A stretch of DNA of 64,000 bases from NCBI GenBank assembly GCA_964472305.1, contig CAYYJR010000009.1, positions 84,104-148,103 of the forward strand. The letters run 5' to 3'. This DNA comes from CAYYJR01 sp964472305. Its GTDB lineage: Bacteria; Armatimonadota; Hebobacteria; CAIYQO01. The notes beneath the pieces were generated by a model. It ran no database searches. It saw only the letters and a list, made by a program, of their open reading frames with translations, and was not told the DNA's origin. How positions within the stretch are numbered: the stretch's first letter is position 1; every line of letters begins with the position of its first letter. This document shows positions 34,543-43,853 of this stretch, piece by piece. A program made the position numbers and the translations under genes.

Positions 34543-34558
34543 CAAACGGTCTTAATTT

Positions 34559-35305
34559 ATGCTCACCATTCTGTTAATTGAAGATAACGAACGGTTACGC
34601 CCAGCACTGAAGGCAGGGTTGGAAGCGACGGGAGCGGTGCGGGTGGCGGCATGCTGCGCAAGCGGCGAGGAGGCAGTGGTGTGGTGCCGCGCGCAGGCGC
34701 CGGACGCGCTGCTGATGGATGTGCAGCTTGACGGCGCGATGAACGGCATCGAGGCGGCAGTGGCGATTCGTCGCGAATTGCCGCGCCTGCCGGTGGTGTT
34801 TTACTCTATCCAGGACGACGATGCCTATTACCGCGCCTTTCGCCGCGCGGGCATTCTCAGTCATTACGCCTACGTGCGCAAGTCCAATTACCTGCTGCCG
34901 CAGATGATCGTGCCGTTGCTCAAGGATGCGATGAGCGGACGCAGTTTCATTGACCCGGAGATCGAGGCGCGTGTGCAGGAGGTGCGGCAGAAGGACGACC
35001 GCGATCCGATGGCGCTGCTGGAACCCAACGAACAGGAGGTGGCTCGCATGCTGGCGCGGGGGATGACCAACGAGCAGATCGCCGCGCAGATGGGCTTTCG
35101 CGATAAGCGCACCATCAGCCGCACCAATGGGTCGATTTATGCCGCCTGGGGACTGGATGAGACGAACACCGACGAGAAAGTGGCGCGCACCCGCGCCTCG
35201 CTGATCGTACACGCCGGACAGCTGATCGCCTGGGATGTCGACGGCACCCCACGCGTGGAGGATGCGCGTGGCGCCTGGGTGCTCTGGGATTGCCCATGCC
35301 CGTAA
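34559..35305 (+). CDS. Response regulator, LuxR/NarL-like
   Basis: A 248-residue regulator. Residues 1-125 form a receiver domain: LLIEDNERLR acidic pocket, phospho-acceptor Asp in ALLMDVQLDG, and the conserved Lys in AYVRKSNYLL. A C-terminal helix-turn-helix follows (LEPNEQEVARMLARGMTNEQ, then IAAQMGFRDKRTISRTNGSI), divergent from standard GerE. The gene overlaps the kinase gene by 10 nt, so the two form a pair. The start at 34559 lacks a Shine-Dalgarno sequence and lies just behind a promoter and hairpin. Confidence 0.88.
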   Translation: MLTILLIEDNERLRPALKAGLEATGAVRVAACCASGEEAVVWCRAQAPDALLMDVQLDGAMNGIEAAVAIRRELPRLPVVFYSIQDDDAYYRAFRRAGILSHYAYVRKSNYLLPQMIVPLLKDAMSGRSFIDPEIEARVQEVRQKDDRDPMALLEPNEQEVARMLARGMTNEQIAAQMGFRDKRTISRTNGSIYAAWGLDETNTDEKVARTRASLIVHAGQLIAWDVDGTPRVEDARGAWVLWDCPCP

Positions 35306-37401
35306 ACGCCGTGATGCAATGGGCGCTGCTGGCGCTGTCGCTGATCAACGCCATCCTGCTGTTGTGGCTGGGGATGACGGTGCTGCTGAACGCCGAGCGC
35401 CGCGGCTGGGGCATCTGGGTGGCGGCGGCGGCGCTGGGTACCGGCACGCTCTTCTTTCTGTTCCACACGGTCATCATCAACCTGGGACTCGATCGCGTGA
35501 CGCCGGGCATCATCGCGCGCTGGCCGCTGGCGTGGCTGGTCGGCTTCGCGCAGCCGTTCGCCTGGTATCTGGTCATGCTCTGGCATGGCGGCTTCTGGAC
35601 ACAGCCGCGCGCGGTGCGCCACCGCCGCTGGCACATCTTCTTTTTGCTGGCGCTGCTGATCATCGTCGCGGTCACCGGCATCCTCGCCCTCACCTTCCCG
35701 CTGTCACTGCTCCACGCGTATCCGCCCGCCGCGCTGCTTTCCGGGCCGACCATCGGGAATGTCTCCATGCTGGCAGTCGTCTACTCGTTGATGGTGATCG
35801 GCTGCATCGCCATGTCGCTGGATATCCTCCTCTTTCCAGCTCCTTCGTCCCGCTTGCTGGGTGATGTAGCGCGCCGCCGGGCGCGGCCATGGCTCATCGC
35901 CACCTCGCTGGCTGAACTGGCGGTGTGTTTGTTATTGGGTTGGACGTTGGTGCGCGTCGCCCCCGGGTTGCTTGACCGCCCGCCGGGACACGTGCCGCAC
36001 GACATCTGGCTCACGCTGGTGTGGTCCGATTTGCTGATCTGCCTCTTCGTTAACGTGGCAGTGCTGCTGTTGGGCCAGGCCGCCATCGCTTACGAGCTAT
36101 TCACTGGCACCACGCTGCCGCGCCATGGACAGCGGCGACAGTGGCGCAACATGATCATTGTGGCGGTCACCTACAGCGCGCTGATGGCGCTGGCGCTGGT
36201 GCGCCACACCCCACCGGTCTACGGCATCCTCTTCACCGCGTTGCTGCTCGCGGCGTTTTACGCGCTGCACAACTGGCGGTCCTACGCCGAGCGCGAGCAC
36301 TTCATGGCCAGCCTGCGCCCGTTTGTCGCCGGTCCGCGCGTCACCGAGGCGCTGTTGCCCGGCGAAGTGCCGGACGCGACCGCCGCCGCACCCTTCCACG
36401 CACTGTGCGACGACGTACTGGGAGCGCGCTGGGCCTGCCTGACCGCCGGCGGATCATTCGCCGCGCTGGTGCAGCCACTCACCCACCCGGCAAACGCCGT
36501 TGCGCCGGAGATCCCCGCCGCATTGCTCGCGCGCTGCTCCGATCCGCGCACGCTTTACCTTGAGCTGGAGCCCGGCGTGTGCGGCGTGGCAATGGGAGCG
36601 GTGCCGTTATGGAGCACGCGCGGGTTTATCGGACTACTGCTGCTGGGTGAAAAACGCGATGGCGGACTGTATACCCACGAGGAGATCGAGGTGGCGCGTA
36701 CTGCCGGCGAACGGCTAATCGACGCGCTGGCGGGCGCGCAGATGGCTCGACGGCTGATGCAGGTACAGCGCGCGCGGCTGGCGGATGACCAACTCGCCGA
36801 CCGCCGCGGCCGCCGCGTCATCCATGACGACATCCTACCGCAAATCCACACCGTCATGCTGGCGCTTAGCAACGATCCGGCACAAGCAGCAACGGTGACG
36901 CAGCTTGCGGAGATTCACCACGCGCTGGCCGCGCTGTTGCGCGACCTGCCCGCCACCGCCGCATTGGACATCACCCATCACGGCATACTCGGCGCGCTGC
37001 GCAGCCATATCGAGCGCAGTTGCGACGGCGCCTTCACCGCGGTGGCATGGCACCTCGATCCCGCCACCGAGGCGCGGACGCGGACGTTGTCGCCGCTGGT
37101 CGCCGAGGTGCTGTATGGCGCGGCGCGCGAGGCGATCCGCAACGCCGCCCGCTACGGTCGCGGCACCGATCCCACTCGCCCGTTGACCTTGACCGTCGAA
37201 CTGCGCGACACTGATCCGCCGGCGCTCACCATTGCCGACGACGGCATCGGCCTTGCCCACGCCGCCCCCTCTACCGGCAGCGGCCAGGGTATGCTGCTCC
37301 ACGGCGCCATGATGGCCCTCATCGGCGGCGCATGGAATGTCGACAGCACCCCCGACACCGGCACGCGGGTGACATTGACGCTGCCGTGCGATGAGTCATG
37401 A
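35296..37401 (+). CDS. Sensor histidine kinase, 7-8 TM, GAF, HisKA_3-like
   Basis: A 701-residue membrane sensor. Residues 1-330 hold about eight hydrophobic segments. A GAF-like domain follows (about 355-480; CDDVLGARWACLTAGGSFAA ... GFIGLLLLGEKRDGGLYTHE). The dimerisation/phosphoacceptor helix has RRVIHDDILPQIHTVML, and the HATPase has AREAIRNAARYG (N box) and LTIADDGIGLAH (G1). The NarX-like HisKA_3 type matches the LuxR-like partner. The ATG at 35296 lies inside the regulator gene, indicating coupling. The signal is unknown. Confidence 0.88.
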   Translation: MPVNAVMQWALLALSLINAILLLWLGMTVLLNAERRGWGIWVAAAALGTGTLFFLFHTVIINLGLDRVTPGIIARWPLAWLVGFAQPFAWYLVMLWHGGFWTQPRAVRHRRWHIFFLLALLIIVAVTGILALTFPLSLLHAYPPAALLSGPTIGNVSMLAVVYSLMVIGCIAMSLDILLFPAPSSRLLGDVARRRARPWLIATSLAELAVCLLLGWTLVRVAPGLLDRPPGHVPHDIWLTLVWSDLLICLFVNVAVLLLGQAAIAYELFTGTTLPRHGQRRQWRNMIIVAVTYSALMALALVRHTPPVYGILFTALLLAAFYALHNWRSYAEREHFMASLRPFVAGPRVTEALLPGEVPDATAAAPFHALCDDVLGARWACLTAGGSFAALVQPLTHPANAVAPEIPAALLARCSDPRTLYLELEPGVCGVAMGAVPLWSTRGFIGLLLLGEKRDGGLYTHEEIEVARTAGERLIDALAGAQMARRLMQVQRARLADDQLADRRGRRVIHDDILPQIHTVMLALSNDPAQAATVTQLAEIHHALAALLRDLPATAALDITHHGILGALRSHIERSCDGAFTAVAWHLDPATEARTRTLSPLVAEVLYGAAREAIRNAARYGRGTDPTRPLTLTVELRDTDPPALTIADDGIGLAHAAPSTGSGQGMLLHGAMMALIGGAWNVDSTPDTGTRVTLTLPCDES

Positions 37402-37532
37402 CTTCCGCTGCGACCGGTTCTCTCCAATGTGCGGCATCGGCAACAGGATTCATTGGCGATACCGGCATGGGCAGGAGTTTACCACCGCCGGGTGGAACGA
37501 ACAAAACAACCACCTTTTCGGAGGGATTGCCC

Positions 37533-38096
37533 ATGGAATTGATGGATGCTCTATACCAGCGCCGCACCGTGCGCGCCTATGCGGATGAAGCCGTGCCGCA
37601 TGAGACGATTGAAATCCTGTTGCAAGCGGCGGTGCAAGCGCCAACCGGCATGAATATGCAGCCGTGGGCGTTCGGCGTGCTGCAGGGCGCCGACGTGCTG
37701 CGCGACCTTTCCGACCGTGCCAAAGCGTTTCTGCTGGAGAATATCGACCGTTTTCCTGGCTTCGAACGCTATCGTGACATGATGGCCAACCCGGAAACGA
37801 ACCTGTGCTATGGCGCGTCGGCGTGCATCGTCGTCTACGCCACGCCGAACGGCGTCACCACCGACAACGATTGCACCATGGCTGCGCAGAACATTATGCT
37901 GGCTGCCACTGACCTGGGGCTTGGTACCTGCTGGGTCGGCTTCCTTGGCTTCACCCTCAACGATCCCGACGTGAAGCGCCAATTCGGCGTGCCGGAAGAT
38001 TACCGCGTGGTCGCCCCCATTATCGTCGGCTTTCCGCTGGGCGAGGTGCCGCCGGTGGAGAAGAACCCGCCGCAAGTGTTGTACTGGCAGGAATAG
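37533..38096 (+). CDS. Nitroreductase family protein
   Basis: A 187-residue FMN-dependent nitroreductase-fold protein. The N-terminal RRTVRAYADEAVP and PTGMNMQPWAFGVL bind FMN, and the C-terminal AATDLGLGTCWVGFLGF, then PEDYRVVAPIIVGFPLGE, is typical. The reaction (reduction of nitro, quinone or enone substrates with NAD(P)H) cannot be narrowed. GGAGG lies 8 nt upstream of ATG 37533. Confidence 0.9.
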   Translation: MELMDALYQRRTVRAYADEAVPHETIEILLQAAVQAPTGMNMQPWAFGVLQGADVLRDLSDRAKAFLLENIDRFPGFERYRDMMANPETNLCYGASACIVVYATPNGVTTDNDCTMAAQNIMLAATDLGLGTCWVGFLGFTLNDPDVKRQFGVPEDYRVVAPIIVGFPLGEVPPVEKNPPQVLYWQE

Positions 38097-38110
38097 ACGA
38101 CGGGAGTGAT

Positions 38111-38141
38111 GGCGCCCCCATCCGCCGCAGGTGGGGGCGCC
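38111..38141. terminator. Hairpin between convergent nitroreductase and pilB-like genes
   Basis: GGCGCCCCCA and TGGGGGCGCC form a perfect 10-bp stem with an 11-nt loop, 14 nt after the nitroreductase stop. There is no T-run. Confidence 0.6.
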
Positions 38142-38189
38142 TGCGTCTGGGCACGGGCCGACGACCGGAGACCAGTCTGCCCGGCTGGA

Positions 38190-39716
38190 TCACACGATGT
38201 CCAGGTAGACCGCGTGCACGACCTCGTCCAGGCTGGTGAGGCCGGCGCGGGCTTTGGCCAACCCGTCATCGCGCAGGTTGGGGATGCCGGCTTCGCGGAT
38301 GATGCCGCGGATTTCCGCGGCGCTCGCTTTGCGGATGATCGCCTGCTGAATCGGCTCGCTAACCGGCACCACCTCGAACACGCTCATCCGCCCGGTGTAG
38401 CCGGTGTTGCGGCAGTACTCGCATCCGGCGCCGTGGTAATACGTGGTGCCGTCATCGGATAACTCGAGCTGGCGGCGCATAATGTCGGTCACCGGTGCCA
38501 CTTCTTTGCACCGCTCGCAAATACGGCGCACCAGCCGCTGGGCCAGGATGGCGCTAACCGCGCTGGAGATCAGAAACGGCTCAGCCCCCATATCCACCAT
38601 GCGCGCTGCCGCGGCGGCGGCATCGTTACAGTGCAGCGTCGAGAAGACCAGGTGCCCGGTCAGCGCGGAATGGATCGCCATGTCCAGCGTTTCCGGATCG
38701 CGAATCTCGCCCACCAGGATGACGTCCGGATCCTGGCGCAGCATGGCGCGCAACCCGTTGGCGAAAGTGAGTCCCACCTTCGGGTTCACCTGAATCTGCC
38801 CAATGCGCGGGAAGCGATATTCCACCGGATCCTCGATGGTGATGATATTTTTTTCCACGTTGTCGATGGCGGACAGGCAGGCATACAGCGTGGTGGTCTT
38901 GCCCGATCCCGTCGGCCCGGTAGCCAGGACCATGCCGAATGGCTTGCATATCAATTGCTCGACAACCTTCAGACTGCTCTCGCTCAATCCCAATTGCGGC
39001 AGGTTGAGCGCGAGTTGACCCTTGGGCAGCAGGCGCAACACGGCTTTCTGGCCGGTGAGCAGCGGCACGATCGAGACGCGTACATCAAACATGCGCTTTC
39101 CCAATCCCACGTCAAAACGCCCGTCCTGCGGCTGACGGTTCTGCGCGATATCCAGATTGGCGAGAATTTTGATGCGCGAGATGACCGCCGGGTGCAGCGC
39201 CGGTTCGAAGGTCAGCGCGTCATACATCACTCCATCAATGCGAAAACGCACATAAACGAGTTGCTCATATGGTTCGATATGAATGTCAGTGGCACGCTCG
39301 GTGATGGCTCGATGGAAGATATTCTCCAGCATGGAGACGGCATTGGGCTGATCCACCGCGTGGCCGGTCACGGATGCCGCGTTCACCTCCAGGGTGACAC
39401 CGGCTTGTTGCAAAAGATCGGTGGGCGTTTCCGTGTAGTTGCGGCGATACACGGCCTCGATGCCGCGCTGAATATCCTGTTCGCTGGATGGCACCAGCGC
39501 CACTCCACAGCCGGTCAACCGCTGCAATTCCTTCACCAGCATGGCATTGCCGGGATCGGTGGTCAATACGGTCATCGTGCGAAAGCCACTCGGAGACGTG
39601 TTGAGACCGGTCGGGCATACCCGATTCGCCACCGCCACCTCACGCGGCAACAGCGCCAGCGCCTCCGGTGGCACCTGTCGCTGCCCCTCAATAGCATCCA
39701 TGCCGTCATTACGCAT
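38190..39716 (-). CDS. GspE/PilB-type secretion/pilus assembly ATPase
   Basis: A 508-residue hexameric ATPase of the type II secretion/type IV pilus family. A short N-terminal domain (1-130) precedes RATDIHIEPYEQLVYVRFRI (N2 domain), Walker A GPTGSGKTTT, the Asp box ITIEDPVEYRFP, Walker B DVILVGEIRDPET and the His box HLVFSTLHCNDA. The zinc site has ICERC and CEYC pairs. It stands alone, without platform or pilin genes, so which machine it drives is unknown. The ATG at 39716 has AAGGGG upstream and a TTATAA-like -10 region. Confidence 0.9.
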   Translation of the reverse strand: MRNDGMDAIEGQRQVPPEALALLPREVAVANRVCPTGLNTSPSGFRTMTVLTTDPGNAMLVKELQRLTGCGVALVPSSEQDIQRGIEAVYRRNYTETPTDLLQQAGVTLEVNAASVTGHAVDQPNAVSMLENIFHRAITERATDIHIEPYEQLVYVRFRIDGVMYDALTFEPALHPAVISRIKILANLDIAQNRQPQDGRFDVGLGKRMFDVRVSIVPLLTGQKAVLRLLPKGQLALNLPQLGLSESSLKVVEQLICKPFGMVLATGPTGSGKTTTLYACLSAIDNVEKNIITIEDPVEYRFPRIGQIQVNPKVGLTFANGLRAMLRQDPDVILVGEIRDPETLDMAIHSALTGHLVFSTLHCNDAAAAAARMVDMGAEPFLISSAVSAILAQRLVRRICERCKEVAPVTDIMRRQLELSDDGTTYYHGAGCEYCRNTGYTGRMSVFEVVPVSEPIQQAIIRKASAAEIRGIIREAGIPNLRDDGLAKARAGLTSLDEVVHAVYLDIV

Positions 39717-39915
39717 GGCTCTACCCCTTTTTCTGTGGTCCGTGCAACCTTATAATGCAATACGACGCGCGGCGGGCAATTCCTGCGCGGAATGGTGGGC
39801 AAGGCAAAGTCGTTCTCCACCCATCACTCGGAAGGAAATCGGCGATATATGCGTAAAGAACAGGTAATGTAATGATGGGGCAACGCCCGAAGGTGAACCC
39901 CTAGGAGCGATTCCT

Positions 39916-41274
39916 ATGCATATCGGATTGGCGAAAGTCGATATTACCCCCCGCGTCGGCGCGGAGCTGTGCGGTTTCGGTCCATTTCTGCACCGGTATT
40001 CCATCGGCGTGCGCGACAGGCTATGGGCACGCGCCATGGCCATCGAGGACGGCACCCAACGCTTGTTGCTGGTGAGTTGCGACCTGATCGGCACCGCGCT
40101 GTCCATCACCCGGCGCGTGCGCGAACTCGTCACCGCGGCGACCGGCATCCCCGGCGACGCGATCATGATCTGCTCGTCGCACACGCACAGTGGCCCCTGC
40201 ACCGGCCCGTACATCGGTTGGGGCGAGGCGGATCTACCGTATCTGGAACTGCTGCCCCAGCGTATTGCCGACGCCTGCCTGGGAGCGCTTGGCGCCTTGC
40301 GCCCGGCCACGCTGTCGCATGCCGAAGTGCCGTGCGAAGGCATCGGGGTGAACCGCGAATACGACCGCGACGCCCCGCCACTGGAGGAAGTGCTGGTGGA
40401 TGGCTGGCGCCCGGCCAAACCGGAGTTGACCGACACCACCTGCCACGTGGTGAAGATCGAAGCGGATGGGCAACTCATCGGCTTTGTCAGCTACTTCGGC
40501 TGCCACCCGGTGGTATGCTGCCAGCAAACGCGCTATATTCACGGCGATTACGCGGGAGTGGCGACGAACCTGCTGGAGCGCGAGCACCCCGGCAGTATCG
40601 GTCTTTTCCTGCAGGGTGCGCAAGGTGACGTGAACACCTGCGTGGTGCATAAGCCGGAAACGGAATCGCTGCTGGCGCTGGACATCATCGCCGGGCGCTA
40701 CGCGAACGCGGTGCGCCGCGGTCTGGCGCAGGCGCGGCCTATCGGGATCGACGTGCTGGGTTATCAACGAAGCGAGGTGGCGTTCACTCGCAAGCCGTGG
40801 GGCATCGACAAATTGCGCACGCTGCTGGCGGAACATGAGACGCGCATGCGACAACTGCAGGCGGAGGGACGAACCGACCGGGACGACGAGGTGCGCATGA
40901 CCACGGTGCACCTGACCGCCATGCGGCGCCTGGTGGCGAAGGCGGAGGCGGGTGAGAGCCTGTCGCCGCCCATCGAGTTGCACGGCTTCCGTCTGGGTCC
41001 GCTCACACTGGTCGGTTCGCCTTTCGAGGTGTTCCAGGCGATCAAGAATGACGTGCGCGCGCGCGCCCAATCCCCGGTCTTTCTCCTGATGGGTTTAACC
41101 AATGACAGCGTGGGCTACGCACCCGACCACACCGCCGCCGCACGCGGGGGCTACGCGGCGGATTTCGTGCCCATCATGTGCGGCGCGCTGCCTTTTGCCA
41201 ACATTCATGACGAACTGACGCAAGCGTTTCTGGAGGTGGAAGCCGCACTCTACGGCGTAAAGAGCGTGGCGTAG
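39916..41274 (+). CDS. Neutral/alkaline ceramidase N-terminal domain protein
   Basis: A 452-residue protein matching the catalytic N-terminal domain of neutral ceramidases. It opens LAKVDITPRVGAELCGFGPF, then has the zinc-site ICSSHTHSGP, GCHPVVCCQQT, HGDYAGVATNLLE and LFLQGAQGDVNTCV with its catalytic-type Ser/Gln/Gly region, and LTNDSVGYAPD. The usual C-terminal beta domain of ~670-residue ceramidases is missing. There is no signal peptide, so it probably works in the cytoplasm on an amide other than ceramide. It lies upstream of a glycosidase-like gene. GGAG precedes the ATG. Confidence 0.85.
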   Translation: MHIGLAKVDITPRVGAELCGFGPFLHRYSIGVRDRLWARAMAIEDGTQRLLLVSCDLIGTALSITRRVRELVTAATGIPGDAIMICSSHTHSGPCTGPYIGWGEADLPYLELLPQRIADACLGALGALRPATLSHAEVPCEGIGVNREYDRDAPPLEEVLVDGWRPAKPELTDTTCHVVKIEADGQLIGFVSYFGCHPVVCCQQTRYIHGDYAGVATNLLEREHPGSIGLFLQGAQGDVNTCVVHKPETESLLALDIIAGRYANAVRRGLAQARPIGIDVLGYQRSEVAFTRKPWGIDKLRTLLAEHETRMRQLQAEGRTDRDDEVRMTTVHLTAMRRLVAKAEAGESLSPPIELHGFRLGPLTLVGSPFEVFQAIKNDVRARAQSPVFLLMGLTNDSVGYAPDHTAAARGGYAADFVPIMCGALPFANIHDELTQAFLEVEAALYGVKSVA

Positions 41275-41516
41275 CGCGTGGAGGTGCTGCGCCAGCGCAG
41301 TTTCGCCGGGTGACGAGTACACTGCCGTGCAGTGCCATCAGCACGCGACAGCATATCGAACGCGAGGATGCTGCCTCGCTGGGTGCATGCCGAACTGAAC
41401 AGCGGGAAGCGTGCCCTCACCCTCCCACAAAGTTCCCCTTTCCGTCACAACAACTGTCCATGTGCGTGCGCGCACCGCTGGTATACTGCGTATGCAGGGC
41501 GACGGGAGGGAACGCG

Positions 41517-43463
41517 ATGGCCAGAGAGATTGTACCGTTTGTACCGGACAATGGGCGGTGGTTGGCACCGTTGGGTGGATTGGTGGCGGAGGTAACGGGG
41601 AGCGAACTGCGCATTTATCAGCAGAACGGCGACGGCGTGGCGCGCTTCCCGCTGGCGCCGATGCTGGATAACGAGACGATGACGTTGGGCACGTGGCGGG
41701 TCGAACAGGGCGTGCTCACCGCCAACCTGACAGACCGTCCTACGGTGCAAGTGCGGTTGTGGACCGCGCGCGGACGCGTGCACTATAGCATCTATTGCCC
41801 GCTGCCATCCCCGCTGGACATCGCCTATTTCCCCAACACGACCTTTCGCGGGCCGCATTGGCGGACTTTTGTGCCGCCTGACGATGACCGCGAATGGCCT
41901 CGGGAGGTCGCGCACGACGTGCCGGTGGCGACCGGGACGAGTGCCATGGCAGAAGAAATACGCGGGTTGGCGCACACCGGCGTCTTCACCCCACCCCCGC
42001 GCGCCTGCGCGCTGCAATATGACGACGGCTGGCTTTCGGTCGTTATTCCCGGTGCGCTGCCGGTCGCAACTGTCACCTTTGCCGTCGATAGCCAGCAACA
42101 ATTTCGCCTCACGTTCCATCATTATACGCAGGCGCATGCCGGCGACATGGGACCGGAGGTGGTTATCATGGGCGGGTTGGCGGAACCGTACCAGGCACTG
42201 GATGAATTGGCCATCGCGGCAAGCGAGATGCACACGGTGCAGCCTTTGCGCATCCCGGCCGACTGGTGGCCAACCCCACAGGTGCGCCTACCGGCCAACC
42301 GCCTGCTCGGTGAGCAAGCGTTGCTGCTGCGCGCGCGACTGGGCACACCATTCAATATTGTGCTCGGGGGTTGGTACCAGGCTGCCGGTGATTACACCGC
42401 CCACCACGCGACGTTTGGCGATGATGCCGGATTGCGTGCGATCATCGACGCATTGCACGCCGGTGGACACCATATCATCCTGCGCGTATCGCCCTTCGCA
42501 CTGGCACGTCAAGCCACGGTGACGCAGCAGTATGCCGACGGCGTGCTGCGCGACCGGGAAGGCAACATGGCCACCCACGCGGACACACTGCTGCTCCGCG
42601 ACGTGACGTTCCCGGCCATGCGCGAGCAATTGTGCGCGGTGGTGCAGCGCCTGGTGTCCCCCGCAGGCCTGGACGCCGACGGGTTGCAGGTCGACGACCT
42701 GGACGCCTGTCCCGATCCGCGCACCACGCACCCTTACAATCCCGCCTGGGGCATCGGCGACGAATTGGGATGGAAGGTGATCACGCTGATCACCGACGCG
42801 GCGCGGGAGGTCAAGTCGGATGCATTCATTTCCGGCACCGCTGTGATGCCGTATGCCCAGGCGCAGCAGTGTGCGATTCGCCTGGGCGACGGCGCCGGAC
42901 ACGCGCTGACACCATGGTGGAGGCGGGCACGCATCGTCTCGCGCACGCTGCCCGGCATGCTTATCGAAACCGGCGCCCGCCCGCTGTACCGGGAAGAGGC
43001 TGCCGTCCACTGGGTCACCGCACCGGTCTATGGCATCCCGACACTCGCGCACTTCGAACAGTTCGATGGCGCTTCACCGCTGCGTGACGAGGAGTACGGA
43101 TTGCTGGCGGCGTGCTGGCATGTCTACGCCAATTCGCCGGGATGGACCGACCAGCGCGTGCTCATCGAGGCGGATGAGGCGGTCTTTGAGCGCTACAGCC
43201 CCGACGGCTTGCTAGCGGCGCAATGCCTGGAGCAGACTATATTGCTCACTGTCAGCCCCAATGAAATTCGCGCCTGCGCCCACACGACCCACCATATCGA
43301 ACTGCCGTTAAGCGACGACCGCCAGGTGGTGGAAGCGTGGACGTCTACGCTGATGGGCGATGCCATGCCACTCGATCTGGGCGATGCCGGCGCGCGCCCG
43401 CTCACTGTCACCGTGCCCGCCGCGGGCGCGCAAGGGACATATCTACGGATTATGACGGTCTGA
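41517..43463 (+). CDS. TIM-barrel glycoside-hydrolase-like protein (GH36/GH31-like)
   Basis: A 648-residue protein. The N-terminal ~260 residues are beta-rich; a barrel follows with FNIVLGGWYQAAGDY, LRAIIDALHAGGHHIILRVS and GLDADGLQVDDLDACPDP, where the Asp run sits at the place of the nucleophile in clan GH-D/GH31 enzymes. VFERYSPDGLLAAQCLEQTI begins a C-terminal beta domain. The family was not identified with certainty and the substrate is unknown. The start at 41517 has GGGAGGG 6 nt upstream and TATACT at 41482-41487 as a likely -10 box; an earlier frame from 41310 runs through that promoter and is rejected. Confidence 0.6.
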   Translation: MAREIVPFVPDNGRWLAPLGGLVAEVTGSELRIYQQNGDGVARFPLAPMLDNETMTLGTWRVEQGVLTANLTDRPTVQVRLWTARGRVHYSIYCPLPSPLDIAYFPNTTFRGPHWRTFVPPDDDREWPREVAHDVPVATGTSAMAEEIRGLAHTGVFTPPPRACALQYDDGWLSVVIPGALPVATVTFAVDSQQQFRLTFHHYTQAHAGDMGPEVVIMGGLAEPYQALDELAIAASEMHTVQPLRIPADWWPTPQVRLPANRLLGEQALLLRARLGTPFNIVLGGWYQAAGDYTAHHATFGDDAGLRAIIDALHAGGHHIILRVSPFALARQATVTQQYADGVLRDREGNMATHADTLLLRDVTFPAMREQLCAVVQRLVSPAGLDADGLQVDDLDACPDPRTTHPYNPAWGIGDELGWKVITLITDAAREVKSDAFISGTAVMPYAQAQQCAIRLGDGAGHALTPWWRRARIVSRTLPGMLIETGARPLYREEAAVHWVTAPVYGIPTLAHFEQFDGASPLRDEEYGLLAACWHVYANSPGWTDQRVLIEADEAVFERYSPDGLLAAQCLEQTILLTVSPNEIRACAHTTHHIELPLSDDRQVVEAWTSTLMGDAMPLDLGDAGARPLTVTVPAAGAQGTYLRIMTV

Positions 43464-43486
43464 TGGCATTGGTTGCTAACAGAATT

Positions 43487-43518
43487 GGCCCGAGCGACGT
43501 GCGCCACCCGGGCCAACA
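43487..43518. terminator. Hairpin between convergent glycosidase-like and KGG-type genes
   Basis: TTGGCCCG and CGGGCCAA pair across a 16-nt loop, midway between the stops at 43463 and 43536. There is no clear T-run. Confidence 0.5.
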
Positions 43519-43535
43519 GTTCGGATGAGAGATCG

Positions 43536-43703
43536 TTACGCGGCTTTCGTGCCACCCTTCTTCTCTTCCATTTCTTCACCCTTCTCAATGAGGTCGCGGA
43601 CTTTCTCGCCGCCCAGGTGGCCGGCTTCCTTGACCGTCATCTCCCCGGTGCCTTCTTTCTTCTTGATCTCCTCATCGCTCGGGTACTTTTTCTCTTCCGG
43701 CAT
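43536..43703 (-). CDS. Small hydrophilic KGG/SASP-like protein (55 aa)
   Basis: A 55-residue, very charged protein: MPEEKKYPSDEEIKKKEGTG, then EMTVKEAGHLGGEKVRDLIE and KGEEMEEKKGGTKAA. The segment MTVKEAGxxGGEKVRDLIEKG resembles the KGG/GsiB-like and alpha/beta small acid-soluble-protein type motifs of stress-related hydrophilic proteins. GGAGGG precedes the ATG at 43703 (spacing about 5 nt); the upstream open part is not needed. A desiccation or stress role is inferred. Confidence 0.7.
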   Translation of the reverse strand: MPEEKKYPSDEEIKKKEGTGEMTVKEAGHLGGEKVRDLIEKGEEMEEKKGGTKAA

Positions 43704-43853
43704 AGCACCCTCCTCCGATGGAAGTACCGCCCGACGATCGCCGGTGCATGCGTGCATCCCGCGGTCGCCAGGACGCAATGGTGATACCCACCATGCACAG
43801 CGTACGACGATCACGTGCGCGACAGTTATTGATAGCGTACAAATTTTCGCGCA

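Noticed and set aside
38631..39755. 374-codon plus-strand frame opposite the PilB-like gene
   Set aside because: Shadow of a strongly conserved ATPase gene; rich in His, Gln and Arg without domain pattern.
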